NCBI RefSeq assembly: GCF_035982055.1
Contig: NZ_CP108427.1
Coordinates: 62,001 to 126,000, forward strand
From: Streptomyces sp. NBC_01288
Lineage (GTDB): Bacteria > Actinomycetota > Actinomycetes > Streptomycetales > Streptomycetaceae
Direction of reading: 5' to 3'
Length of the DNA stretch: 64,000 bases
This document shows, in pieces, positions 55,001 to 64,000 of this stretch; position 1 is the first letter of the stretch; every line of letters starts with the position of its first letter. Under the pieces are notes generated by a model. That model was given only the letters and a program-made list of their open reading frames with translations, ran no database searches and was not told the DNA's origin. The position numbers and the translations under genes are program-made.

Positions 55001-56194
55001 CTCGGTCTTGGTCAGCGGGGCGACCGACTGCGTGAAGTAGCCGATGAGTTTGTCCTCGTCGTACTTCGGATCGAGCTGGCGGGTCTCGCGGATCGCGGCC
55101 CCGTAGTCGTACGACGTGTAGTTCTCGGGCATGCCGAGCCAGCCCCAGTTGGTGCCGCCGTACGTCATGTAGAAGCTCTGCGCGGTCGCGCCGACGGCGA
55201 TGTTCTGTTTGTAGAAGACGTTGGCGAACTGGTCGTTGATGAGCTGGGCGCACTTGTCGTAGCCCGGTCCGCCCCAGGGGGCGAAGGCGCCACCCTGGAA
55301 CTCCGGTGAGTACAGCGGTTTTCCGGCCGGGTGGTCGTAGCTGATGTCGGGAACGCCGTTCCACTTCGCGGGGTTGGAGCAGTCGAAACCCTGCGGGTAG
55401 GAGTCGGGACCGTCGACATCGAGGGCGCCGGTACCGGAGTTGAAGGTGCCGTTGTTGTTGCCGGTCAGCGGGACCGTGATGCCGTCGGCGCGGGCCTTGT
55501 CCTCCAGGTGCTGCATGTAGGAACGCCCTGCGGCCGAGCCGTCGTAGTACTCGTTCTCGACCTGGTAGGCGATAACTGACCCGGTGCCGTTGGTGAGTTG
55601 GTGGCGGGCGATGATCCGGTCGATCTGGGTCAGCCACTCGTCCGCGTACTTCAGGAACCGCGGGTCGTCGCTGCGGTTGTTGCCTGCCTTGGTGGTCAGC
55701 CAGCCGGGCAGACCGCCGCTGTCGACCTCCGCGTTGATGTACGGCGCCGGGCGGGCGATGACGTAGAGACCGGCCTCCTGCGCCATGTCGAGGAGCTTGT
55801 CGACGTCCCGCACCCCGGTGAAGTCGTACACGCCCGGCTTCGGTGAGTGGTAGCCCCAATCGAAGTACAGGGAGGTCGAGTTGAAGCCGGCGGCCTTCAT
55901 CTTCTGGAAGATGTCGCGCCACAGGTCCTGGCTCGGGAGCCGGAAGTAGTGGAACTCGCCGGACCACAGGTAGGTGCGTTTGCCGTCGACGAGGAAGGAG
56001 TAGCCGTCGAGCGTCACGGTGTGCGCCTGCGGAGCGACGGCGGGCGGCTGCTCACCGACGTCCTGCGCCGCAGCCGTGGCCGGCGCGGTCATGCCCGCCG
56101 CTAGAGCGATGGTCGCGGTCGCCGCGAGGATCGCTCTCCACCAGCGACGGCGACCGGGTCTCGCACCCTCTGAACCGTTCCGACCATCCCGCAC
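52025..56194 (-). CDS. secreted GH35 beta-galactosidase with NPCBM-type tail
   Basis: 1389 residues from GTG 56194, chosen for the GGAGG 6 bp upstream and because the signal peptide (RRRWWRAILAATATIALAAG to TAAA) follows directly. The GH35 barrel shows SGEFHYFRLPSQDLWRDIFQ, the acid/base Glu215 in YQVENEYYDG and the nucleophile Glu298 in YSPEFQGGAF. Several beta-sandwich domains follow, and the C-terminal 180 residues look like an NPCBM-associated domain (GVGYAKGLGTNSVSDVQLYL). It is an extracellular exo-galactosidase for plant-type polysaccharides. It is monocistronic and much longer than plain GH35 enzymes. Confidence 0.92.
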   Translation of the reverse strand: MRDGRNGSEGARPGRRRWWRAILAATATIALAAGMTAPATAAAQDVGEQPPAVAPQAHTVTLDGYSFLVDGKRTYLWSGEFHYFRLPSQDLWRDIFQKMKAAGFNSTSLYFDWGYHSPKPGVYDFTGVRDVDKLLDMAQEAGLYVIARPAPYINAEVDSGGLPGWLTTKAGNNRSDDPRFLKYADEWLTQIDRIIARHQLTNGTGSVIAYQVENEYYDGSAAGRSYMQHLEDKARADGITVPLTGNNNGTFNSGTGALDVDGPDSYPQGFDCSNPAKWNGVPDISYDHPAGKPLYSPEFQGGAFAPWGGPGYDKCAQLINDQFANVFYKQNIAVGATAQSFYMTYGGTNWGWLGMPENYTSYDYGAAIRETRQLDPKYDEDKLIGYFTQSVAPLTKTEAIRATPPDDSAIVDTARMNPDTKTQFHVLRHGNSTSTAVDKTHISLDLNAQPTNDTTYTWDDPDSALQYAGSWSHVANTSYTGGDYKHTESFSNKAGDSLTVPFDGTAIRWIGSKTNNHGNADVYLDDTKVATVDDSGSESQAVLFQKTGLTPGAHTLKIVVAGNHGSGSTDNYVAVDAIDVPTSDSATEPTYPVVPQQPGTAITLDGRDSHVIVANYRLGEAQLQYSTSEIMTNATIGDRDIAVLYGDQGSDGETVLRYGAKPTVTANGGAVTTSWDPATGDLRLNYTHKGLIRVTITGDGQRPLLLLLGDKATAKTFWRQDTASGPVLVRGTHLLRTATSLHGGHTVALTGDNADDKNIEVFTAAAQVTWNGRTLGTHATDTGSRTAKIPVAAPIHLPTLTNWKHAAESPEAAPGFDDTSWQVADKATTNSVSGANSLPVLYADDYGFHTGNTWYRGRFRATGKETGIHLVSDSGGGAQAFSAWLNGTFVGSSTTGSGDFTFPAGSVKSTGDNVLSVLTVNMGHEEDYNSANGNKTARGLTSASLVGAPLTSVTWRLQGVRGGEDLQDTVRGPLSTGGLYGERAGWSLPGYPDADWNRVSLPASDTTPGVSWYRTDAKLDLPHGQDTSLGLTFTDDPARKYRATIFVNGWQVGNYVNYLGPQHTFPVPNGILNPNGHNSIAIAVWNLDGSTGGLGKVELTDYGSYASSLRVAQNDSPRYDPRTYAMPKRPGADVTLDVPDTAQPGQAFTARATVRVPKDRQPASAMTASLSAPDGWSVSAPTPTSVERLRPGASATFTWQVEPPTGTLPSASALTATVHYRQNGRQVVSADERIVGGIPPAPPAGKSDVSALPFLSSTNGWGPVERDTSVGEQAAGDGRPITIAGVGYAKGLGTNSVSDVQLYLAGQCSRLTASVGVDDETGGAGTVTFSVIADGKTLVTTPTIRGGQAAVPIDVDVSGAQVIDLKAGDAGDGNGNDHADWGMPTLTCE

Positions 56195-56432
56195 GGCGGC
56201 CTCCAGACCGACTGGGCGAACAGCATCAAACAGACTCAGGCAAAGCCGAACAGTAAGGGGGCGCGGGCCCAACCACAATGGGTCGGAAGAACACAGCCGA
56301 GAGATCGGGTCCCGGCCTTACGTCCGTGACCCGACCCGGCCACCGACGCGCCTGGTCGGTGACGCCCATGTCCGTGCTGGTGCGCGGAACTCGCCCACGC
56401 TCCAAGGGTGTTGCGTACGGCGAACCCGGTCG

Positions 56433-57242
56433 TCAGTCTCGTGCGGATCCGCCGTGGTGCTTCCGGACGGAGGGGCCGGGTTCGGGGTGGGCGCCGGTGA
56501 GTTCGGGCTCCAGGCCCTCGCTCAACCCGACCGGTCGACGGCCCGCGTCGGTGCGCCAGGCCTCGAAGGCCCAGGTGGTGAGGGCCACCACGGCGAGGCC
56601 CAGGAGCCAGCCGCCCACGACATCGCTGAACCAGTGGACGCCGAGTGCGATCCGGGTGAAGCCCACGCCGAGTACGGACACGATCGCGACGCCCCAGCAC
56701 AACGCTCGCAGGGCACTCGGCACCAGGGGCAGTAGGACCAACAGGAAGATGGCGAACGAGGTGGTCGCGGTCATCGCGTGTCCCGAGGGGAAGGAGAAAC
56801 CCGGCGCGTGCGCGACCGGGTCCTCCAGGGACGGTCGGGCCCGCTCGACCACGATTTTGACCAGCAGCCCGATGAGTCCACCGGCCGTTGCCGTCACGGC
56901 GGACCAGGCGGCCAGACGCCAGGCCCGGCGGTACAACAGCCATACGGTCAGGAGCGCTACGGCCGCCCGCAGGGTGACCGGGTCCCACACCCGGTCGGAC
57001 AGGAACCTCAACATGCTTGTCCACGCCGGGTGTTCGACGGCGGCCTCGTTCAACCTCCGTGCCGCGCCCGCGTCGAGACGGCGCAGCGGCTGCCAGTGTC
57101 CCTCGACCAGGACGAGCAGCAGACCGAAGGGGACGGCAGCTGTGGCGGCGACCGCGGCCGAAGCGAACAGGTGGATGCCGAATCTACGGTCCGCCGTCCG
57201 ACGACGGAGGTCACGAAGGCGCTGGGCCGTGGCGCGAACCAC
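56433..57242 (-). CDS. PAP2-family membrane phosphatase
   Basis: 269 residues from GTG 57242. The three signature motifs are KIVVERARPS, FSFPSGHAM and RIALGVHWFSDVVGGW, with the catalytic histidines in PSGH and in the last motif. Six hydrophobic segments place the site at the outer membrane face. These enzymes remove phosphate from phosphatidic acid, PGP or undecaprenyl diphosphate. It follows the YihY gene after 3 bp and is the last gene of a three-gene operon. Confidence 0.92.
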   Translation of the reverse strand: MVRATAQRLRDLRRRTADRRFGIHLFASAAVAATAAVPFGLLLVLVEGHWQPLRRLDAGAARRLNEAAVEHPAWTSMLRFLSDRVWDPVTLRAAVALLTVWLLYRRAWRLAAWSAVTATAGGLIGLLVKIVVERARPSLEDPVAHAPGFSFPSGHAMTATTSFAIFLLVLLPLVPSALRALCWGVAIVSVLGVGFTRIALGVHWFSDVVGGWLLGLAVVALTTWAFEAWRTDAGRRPVGLSEGLEPELTGAHPEPGPSVRKHHGGSARD

Positions 57243-57245
57243 TCT

Positions 57246-58199
57246 TCACACTCCCGGGTCGGCGGTGATCGGACCGGGCCGCAGCGCCCGCGCGGCCTCC
57301 AGCTGCGCGGCGAAGGACAGGCCCAGGAAGAGGGCGATGGAGGTCAGGTAGGCCCAGAGCAGCAGGGACATGAAGGCGCTGAGCGGGCCGTAGACCGTGT
57401 CGAAGGAGCCGCTGATGTCCAGGTACAGGCTCAGCAGCCAGGTCAGGGCCGTCCACAGGACGAGGTAGACGGCGGCGCCGAAGGCCAGCCAGGTGTAGCC
57501 GGGCTGGCGGCGGCGCGGGGAACGGCGGAAGATCGCGCTGGCCGAGAGGAGGGCGAGCAGCAGGCCGAAGGGCCAACGCAGGATCTCGCAGGCGGTCCTG
57601 GCATCGCCGTCGAGGTGGTACACCGTCGCCGCCGCGGCGGCCAGGTCGCCGCCGGCCACCATCATGACGAACCCGAGTCCGAGCGGAATCCCGGCGCTCA
57701 GCGACATCACGAGTCCGCGCAGGTACTTCTGGTGGAAGGGGCGGTCGCGTTCGTTGCCGTAGATCCGGTTGGCGCCGCGTTCGATCTGGCACATCGCGGT
57801 GGTGACGTTGACCAGGGAGAAGAGGAGGCCGAACCAGAGGGCGATCTCGTCACCGTCGCCCGCGCTGTGGCGGCTTCGGTCCAGTGCGTCGTCGACGATG
57901 TCGGCGCTGGGTCCCTGGGCGATCCGGTGGATGGTCAGTTCGGCGAGTCGGCCGATGTTCTCGGTGTGCAGCGCGGTGGAGAGCCCGACGAAGGCGATGG
58001 CCAGCGGGATCACCGCCAGCACCGTCTGGAGGGCGAGCGCGCGGGAGTGGCTGAAGCCGTCGGCGTAGCGGAACCGGACGAAGGAGTCGCGCAGCAGCGG
58101 CCAGCGGCCGTAGCGGCGGAGCGAGGCCAGGGCCTCGTCGGCCGAGAGGTCGTCGCCGGTCATGTCGCGGGTCTCGGGGACCTTGGTGGCGGTGCCCAT
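57246..58199 (-). CDS. YihY/BrkB-family membrane protein
   Basis: 317 residues with about six membrane segments. SHSRALALQTVLAVIPLAIA, ERGANRIYGNERDRPFHQKY and GYTWLAFGAAVYLVLWTALT followed by SFDTVYGPLSAFMSLLLWAY are YihY landmarks. Older names link the family to RNase BN or BrkB, without firm support; an envelope transport role is more likely. Its ATG directly follows the stop of the DAGK-PAP2 fusion gene. Confidence 0.92.
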   Translation of the reverse strand: MGTATKVPETRDMTGDDLSADEALASLRRYGRWPLLRDSFVRFRYADGFSHSRALALQTVLAVIPLAIAFVGLSTALHTENIGRLAELTIHRIAQGPSADIVDDALDRSRHSAGDGDEIALWFGLLFSLVNVTTAMCQIERGANRIYGNERDRPFHQKYLRGLVMSLSAGIPLGLGFVMMVAGGDLAAAAATVYHLDGDARTACEILRWPFGLLLALLSASAIFRRSPRRRQPGYTWLAFGAAVYLVLWTALTWLLSLYLDISGSFDTVYGPLSAFMSLLLWAYLTSIALFLGLSFAAQLEAARALRPGPITADPGV

Positions 58200-59948
58200 T
58201 CACTTCTCCCGGGTGGGCAGCAGCACGGTCAGCGCGCCGGGGCTGACCTCGGCGGTGAGACGCCGGCCGTGGGACACCGGGTCGCCGTCGAGTTCACGCG
58301 ACTGCGGTACGGCGAAGGTGAGTTCGACCCGCCGGAAGGTGCGGAACTCCACCGGTACTCCCTTCGTGCCGGTGCCCTCGGGGACGAGCGTTTCCACGGT
58401 CGTGGGGCGCGTGTTCCGCCCGCGACCGCGTATCAGGATGCCCAGGGCGCGCATCCAGCCGCCGGGGCCGCGCGGGTCCAGGATCAGCAGGTCGAGCAGC
58501 CCGTCGTCGGGCCGGGCCGCCGGGAGGAGGGTCAGGCCGCCTTGTACGGTGCCGACGTTGGCGAGGAGCACCATGCGGGCCGTGCGGTGCAGGACGGGCG
58601 CGTCATCGAGCCGGACCGTCAGTCGCATCCGGGGTGTGCGCAGGGTGCCGACGGTGGCGAGTACGTAGGCGAGCCAGCCGACGGCGGACTTGGCGCGGTC
58701 GTCGGTGTGTTCCAGCATCGCGGCGTCGAGCCCGGCCCCGGACATCGCGGCGAAGTGGGTGGGGGCGAGGTCGTCGCCCTCGATGCGGCCGAGGTCGATG
58801 CGGTGCGGGGTGCCGGACAGGGCGGCGTCGAGCGCGGTGGCGGGGGTGAGCGGCAGGCCGAGGTTGCGGGCGAGCAGGTTGCCGGTGCCGCAGGGCACCA
58901 CGACGAGCGGTACGCCGGTGCCGGCCAGGGCGTCGGCGGCCGCGCGGACGGTTCCGTCGCCGCCGCAGACCACGACCAGGTCCGCTCCGGCACGGACCGC
59001 GCCGGCCGCCTGGCCGGTGCCGGGGTCGTCGGCGGTGGTCTCGATGAACTCCGGTGCGCGGTGGCCGTGTTGTTCCAGGATGCGCCGCAGTTTCTCGCGG
59101 GCCACCGCGTCGGTCACCGTGGGGTTGAAGATCACGGCGGTGCTGCCGGGCTCGCGCTCCTCGGCCCGCGTGGTCGTGTCGGCAGGCCCGGTCCGCTGTG
59201 CGGGAACGGCGGCCACGGAGCCGTCGGTGAACAGGGCGCGGCCGACGATCAGCAGGGACAGGGCGCCGTTGGCGATACCGCCGATCACGTCCGTGGGGTG
59301 GTGCATGCCCCGGTAGAGGCGGGAGACGCCGACAACCAGCGGCACGAGGAACAGCAGCCCGGCCAGCGGCCACCGCCACGGCCTGCGCACCCGGGACACC
59401 GCGAGCACCGCGAGTCCGGCGTAGAGCGCGGTGGCCGCGCCGGTGTGGCCGGAGGTGTAACTGGACGTCGGCGGGGAGGCGTCGAGGCGGTGCACCTGCG
59501 GGCGCGTCCGGTCCACCGACTCGGTGACGGCCAGGAAAACCACTGCCTGGAGCGAGACGGCGACGGCGAGGAAGACGGCCTGACGCCACATCGGCAGCCG
59601 GGGCACGAGCACCAGCGCCACGCAGCTCAGCAGGGTGACGGCGATCACCGTGAGGGTGTTGCCCGCCTCCGAGCCGAGGTACGACAGGGTGGTGAGCGGG
59701 CCCGTACGGATCCGCTCGAACCCCTCGTCGACATGGTCCTCGACCGTCAGCGGCCACAGGTTCCGGGCCGGGCCCGTGATCAGGAGCCCGAACCCCACGA
59801 TCAGGGCGGCCTGACAGACGGTCAGTACGCCGATGCGCGCCGCGGTACTGCCGGTACCGCGGGGTAGAACACGCGACCAGCCCCGCCGGACCGCCTCGGG
59901 TTCCTCCCCGGTCGCTCCTGCTGCTCTTCCCGGCACGGCGGTCGACAT
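58200..59948 (-). CDS. PAP2 phosphatase - diacylglycerol kinase fusion
   Basis: 582 residues from ATG 59948 (GGGAG 7 bp upstream); GTG 59960 is an alternative. The N-terminal half is a six-helix PAP2 domain (VDRTRPQVHRLD, SSYTSGHTGAATA, RLYRGMHHPTDVIGG). The C-terminal half from about residue 270 is a DAGK/YegS-type lipid kinase (VVVCGGDGTVRAAADALAG, VVPCGTGNLLARNLGLPL, ANVGTVQGGLTLLPAARPDD, ELDGDPV). One polypeptide thus carries an outer-face phosphatase and an inner-face lipid kinase, suggesting handling of the same lipid phosphate pool on both sides. Confidence 0.9.
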   Translation of the reverse strand: MSTAVPGRAAGATGEEPEAVRRGWSRVLPRGTGSTAARIGVLTVCQAALIVGFGLLITGPARNLWPLTVEDHVDEGFERIRTGPLTTLSYLGSEAGNTLTVIAVTLLSCVALVLVPRLPMWRQAVFLAVAVSLQAVVFLAVTESVDRTRPQVHRLDASPPTSSYTSGHTGAATALYAGLAVLAVSRVRRPWRWPLAGLLFLVPLVVGVSRLYRGMHHPTDVIGGIANGALSLLIVGRALFTDGSVAAVPAQRTGPADTTTRAEEREPGSTAVIFNPTVTDAVAREKLRRILEQHGHRAPEFIETTADDPGTGQAAGAVRAGADLVVVCGGDGTVRAAADALAGTGVPLVVVPCGTGNLLARNLGLPLTPATALDAALSGTPHRIDLGRIEGDDLAPTHFAAMSGAGLDAAMLEHTDDRAKSAVGWLAYVLATVGTLRTPRMRLTVRLDDAPVLHRTARMVLLANVGTVQGGLTLLPAARPDDGLLDLLILDPRGPGGWMRALGILIRGRGRNTRPTTVETLVPEGTGTKGVPVEFRTFRRVELTFAVPQSRELDGDPVSHGRRLTAEVSPGALTVLLPTREK

Positions 59949-60183
59949 CGGGGCTCCCACGGGTCGGCGCCTCGCGGCGGTCCACGGTCGGGTGGCGTTC
60001 GCATCCGATCCATCGCCGTCTGCCCCCGAAGCCGAGGCGCAGACACCCGCTCACGTGGGAATCCACGAGCCGACGCCCCGGGCACGCGGGGAAGGTGATC
60101 CTCCGGGACCGCCGTAGTCGACCGCACGAAGGTCGGCCGGATCGAGAAGTGAGCAACGGGAGGGCGGGCAGGCCGACTTCACG

Positions 60184-60224
60184 CCGGTACGGCGGAGACC
60201 TCGGACAGGTCTCCGCCGTACCGG
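60184..60224 (-). terminator. strong hairpin ending the encapsulin operon
   Basis: CCGGTACGGCGGAGACCT (60184-60201) pairs perfectly with 60207-60224 around a 5-nt loop, an 18-bp stem. It lies 20 bp beyond the cysteine desulfurase stop on the minus strand and has no U-tract. Confidence 0.8.
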
Positions 60225-60243
60225 TTCGGGAGGCGCGTGCGAA

Positions 60244-62289
<2,046 letters not shown>

Positions 62290-62291
62290 GG

Positions 62292-63230
62292 CTACCGGTA
62301 ACTCGGCGCGTAGTCATGGAACTTGTCCACCTCGACGTCGTCCAGCACGGCGAGGGCGTCCTCCGTGAGTACCGCGAGGGAGCAGTACAGGGAGATCAGG
62401 TACGAGGCGATGGCGCTGCGGTCGATCTGCATGAAGCGCACCGACAGGCCCATCCCCTGCTCGCCCGAGAGCCCGGGCTGGAACAGTCCCACCACGCCCT
62501 GGCGCGACTCGCCGGTGCGCAGCAGGATGAACTTCGTCTTCCCGTTCTCCAGCGGGACCTTGTCCGACGGGATGATCGGCAGTCCGCGCCAGGTCAGGAA
62601 CTGCGAGCCGAACATGCTCACCGTGGCCGGCGGTACACCGCGCCGGGTGCACTCTCTGCCGAACGCGGCGATCCCCTCGGGGTGGGTGAGGAAGAAGGCC
62701 GGCTGCTTCCACACCTTCGTGATGAGGGCGTCCAGGTCGTCCGGCGTCGGCGGCCCGGTCATCGTGGAGATCCGCTGCGTCTCCGCCGCGCTGGCCAGCA
62801 TCCCGTACTCCGGGCTGTTGATCAGCTCGCCCTCCTGATGCTCCTTCACCGCCTCGATGGTCAGCCGCAGTTGCTGCGCCGTCTGGTTGTGCGGGCTGGA
62901 GTACAGGTCGGAGATCCGGGTGTGGAGGTCCAGGACCGTCTGGACGGCCTTGAGCCGGTACTCCCGGGGTTCCCGCGCGTAGTCGACGAAGGTGTCGGGC
63001 AGCGGCGCCTCGTCGTAGTTGTCGCATTCGATGCGCACCGACTCGGGATGAACGACCTTGTTCACCCGGTAGATGCCGGCCTCGACCGGAACCCAGGACA
63101 TCAGATGCACCAGCCAGCGAGGCGTGATGGAGCTCATCTGGGGAACGGTCTTGGTCGCGTTCGCGAGGGTTCGCGCCGCGCTGTCGCTCACCGACATCGA
63201 TCGCGACGGCGGATTCACAGCCGTGGTCAT
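62292..63230 (-). CDS. family 2A encapsulin shell protein
   Basis: 312 residues from ATG 63230 with AAAGGAG upstream. MSSITPRWLVHLMSWVPVEA, GIYRVNKVV, TFVDYAREPREYRL, VSMFGSQFLTWRGLPIIPSD and FILLRTGESRQGVVGLFQPG are typical of SrpI-like family 2A encapsulins, HK97-fold proteins that assemble into a hollow shell. Its cysteine desulfurase cargo is the next gene, so the pair should form a sulfur-handling compartment. It is divergent from a LysR-type gene 186 bp away. Confidence 0.95.
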   Translation of the reverse strand: MTTAVNPPSRSMSVSDSAARTLANATKTVPQMSSITPRWLVHLMSWVPVEAGIYRVNKVVHPESVRIECDNYDEAPLPDTFVDYAREPREYRLKAVQTVLDLHTRISDLYSSPHNQTAQQLRLTIEAVKEHQEGELINSPEYGMLASAAETQRISTMTGPPTPDDLDALITKVWKQPAFFLTHPEGIAAFGRECTRRGVPPATVSMFGSQFLTWRGLPIIPSDKVPLENGKTKFILLRTGESRQGVVGLFQPGLSGEQGMGLSVRFMQIDRSAIASYLISLYCSLAVLTEDALAVLDDVEVDKFHDYAPSYR

Positions 63231-63416
63231 GCGGCATCTCCTTTCCGCGCCCGGAGGCCGGGCACGCGTGACGGGGTGAGATCACCGGCGGTCACCGACG
63301 GGAAGGTGTGCGGCCGCGATCTCTCGCACCCACTATCGATTCACCGTCGCAGTAGGTCCGGTAATGGTCCAATGCGTGTTTTCGAGGCCGTCATCGACGC
63401 GGTCTATGATTCACAA
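63231..63416. promoter_or_regulatory. divergent promoter region between encapsulin and lysR-type genes
   Basis: 186 bp separate the two starts. The stretch 63331-63420 is distinctly richer in A and T than its surroundings and contains ATTCACC and ATTCACA repeats (63340 and 63409), which might be LysR contacts. No single T-N11-A box stands out clearly. Confidence 0.45.
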
Positions 63417-64000
63417 ATGATCGACTTGAGTCGGTTGCGTGTATTGGTCGCCGTCGCCCGCGAGGGTTCGATCACGGCGGCCGCCGAGGCACTGCACTAC
63501 GCGCAGCCGTCGGTGAGCCATCAACTGGCCAAGCTCGAAGCCGAGGTCGGCATGCCCCTGTTGCAGCGGATGGGGCGCGGTATCCGGCTCACGGAGGCGG
63601 GCCGGCTGCTGGTGGACCGCGCCGAGTCGATCCTCGCGCAGGTCGAGTCGGTGCACGCCGAACTGGACGAGCTGGCCGGACTGCGGACCGGCCGGGTCCG
63701 ACTGGCCGCCTTTCCCTCGGCGTTGGCCACCTTGGTGCCGCTCGCCGCCGCCCATGTCTTCGACCGGTATCCCGGCATCGAGCTGACCTTGCGGGAGGCC
63801 GAACCACCGGACGCGCTCAACGCCCTGCGCAACAACGACGTCGACGTGGCGCTGATCTTCGAGCACGGCGACCCGCCCCAGCGCGACCGCCGTGACACCA
63901 CGATGACACCGCTCCTCGACGAACCGTTGTACGTGGTCACACCGGCCGACCGCTCCTGGGACGGGGCCGGGACCGACCTGGCCACCTATGCCGACACGCG
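63417..64000 (+). CDS. LysR-family regulator (3' end outside window)
   Basis: The first 194 residues are visible. The winged helix is RLRVLVAVAREGSITAAAEA then YAQPSVSHQLAKLEAEVGMP, followed by the linker helix and the start of the effector domain (RVRLAAFPSALATLVPLAAA, DVDVALIFEHG). The ATG at 63417 is used because the HTH begins within ten residues. Divergent placement suggests it controls the encapsulin-desulfurase operon and itself. The effector is unknown, perhaps a sulfur or cysteine metabolite. Confidence 0.9.
   Translation, partial: MIDLSRLRVLVAVAREGSITAAAEALHYAQPSVSHQLAKLEAEVGMPLLQRMGRGIRLTEAGRLLVDRAESILAQVESVHAELDELAGLRTGRVRLAAFPSALATLVPLAAAHVFDRYPGIELTLREAEPPDALNALRNNDVDVALIFEHGDPPQRDRRDTTMTPLLDEPLYVVTPADRSWDGAGTDLATYADT

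Noticed and set aside
51887..55309. 1140-codon open frame on the plus strand
   Set aside because: It lies antisense to the intact GH35 gene, which has clear catalytic motifs and a signal peptide; the long frame is a by-product of high-GC codon use.
56778..59867. 1029-codon open frame on the plus strand
   Set aside because: It runs antisense through the PAP2, YihY and DAGK genes, is Gly/Arg/Gln-rich and has no domain.

Overview
The window is high-GC DNA with actinomycete habits: GTG and TTG starts, strong GGAGG ribosome binding sites, ATGA overlaps, a gamma-butyrolactone-receptor-type TetR regulator, SpoIIE/STAS-type signalling proteins and a family 2A encapsulin. A Streptomyces or close relative is the best guess, and the number of insertion sequences and broken genes suggests a chromosome arm or other accessory region. 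No rRNA, tRNA or CRISPR array was seen.

Region 1 (1-7430) is the most unusual part. It is a single-strand operon that mixes ectoine-type enzymes (EctB-like transaminase, EctA-like acyltransferase, EctC-like cyclase) with a beta-aminoacyl-thioester ammonia-lyase-like hotdog protein, an acyl-AMP ligase, a stand-alone carrier protein, and a complete P450/ferredoxin/ferredoxin reductase chain. The EctA- and EctC-like proteins differ from the canonical enzymes at functionally important places. I infer a pathway to an acyl-modified, oxidised ectoine-like tetrahydropyrimidine or another diaminobutyrate-derived product. The operon enters from outside the window on the left and closes at a hairpin at 7401-7430.

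Region 2 (7.5-24 kb) is a mobile-element scrapyard. It holds an intact IS701-like element, an IS3-family element (1523 bp), an IS5-family element (890 bp), pieces of ISL3, IS5, IS21 and ISAs1 elements, and host genes cut by them (alpha/beta-hydrolase, tetR, a WD40 gene). One ISL3 fragment is fused in frame to a MerR-type regulator. Between these are small intact genes (NTF2-like, SRPBCC, STAS, VOC and a secreted protein).

Region 3 (24.1-32.9 kb) is a LacI-controlled catabolic operon with two mirrored operators, a deleted ribokinase-like gene, two NCS1 permeases, a large cytoplasmic glycoside hydrolase, a FucU/RbsD-type mutarotase and an isochorismatase-like hydrolase split by the second IS5 copy. 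The mix suggests import and cleavage of a glycosylated heterocycle.

Region 4 (33-43 kb) contains frameshifted pseudogenes, a secreted beta-lactamase-fold protein, a 2.9-kb gene-poor stretch with a perfect 21-bp-arm hairpin, a gamma-butyrolactone-receptor homologue with an operator-like site, and a WYL-type regulator split by the second IS3 copy beside a VOC gene. The IS3 copies, and likewise the IS5 copies, face each other as nested inverted repeats.

Region 5 (43.4-64 kb) looks like more ordinary chromosome. It carries an eight-repeat PQQ-type propeller, LtrA, a PAS-SpoIIE phosphatase, a DHA2 exporter, a secreted protein, a decayed yqeY, a large secreted GH35 beta-galactosidase, an envelope-lipid operon (DAGK-PAP2 fusion, YihY, PAP2), and a family 2A encapsulin with its cysteine desulfurase cargo opposite a LysR regulator that runs off the right edge.
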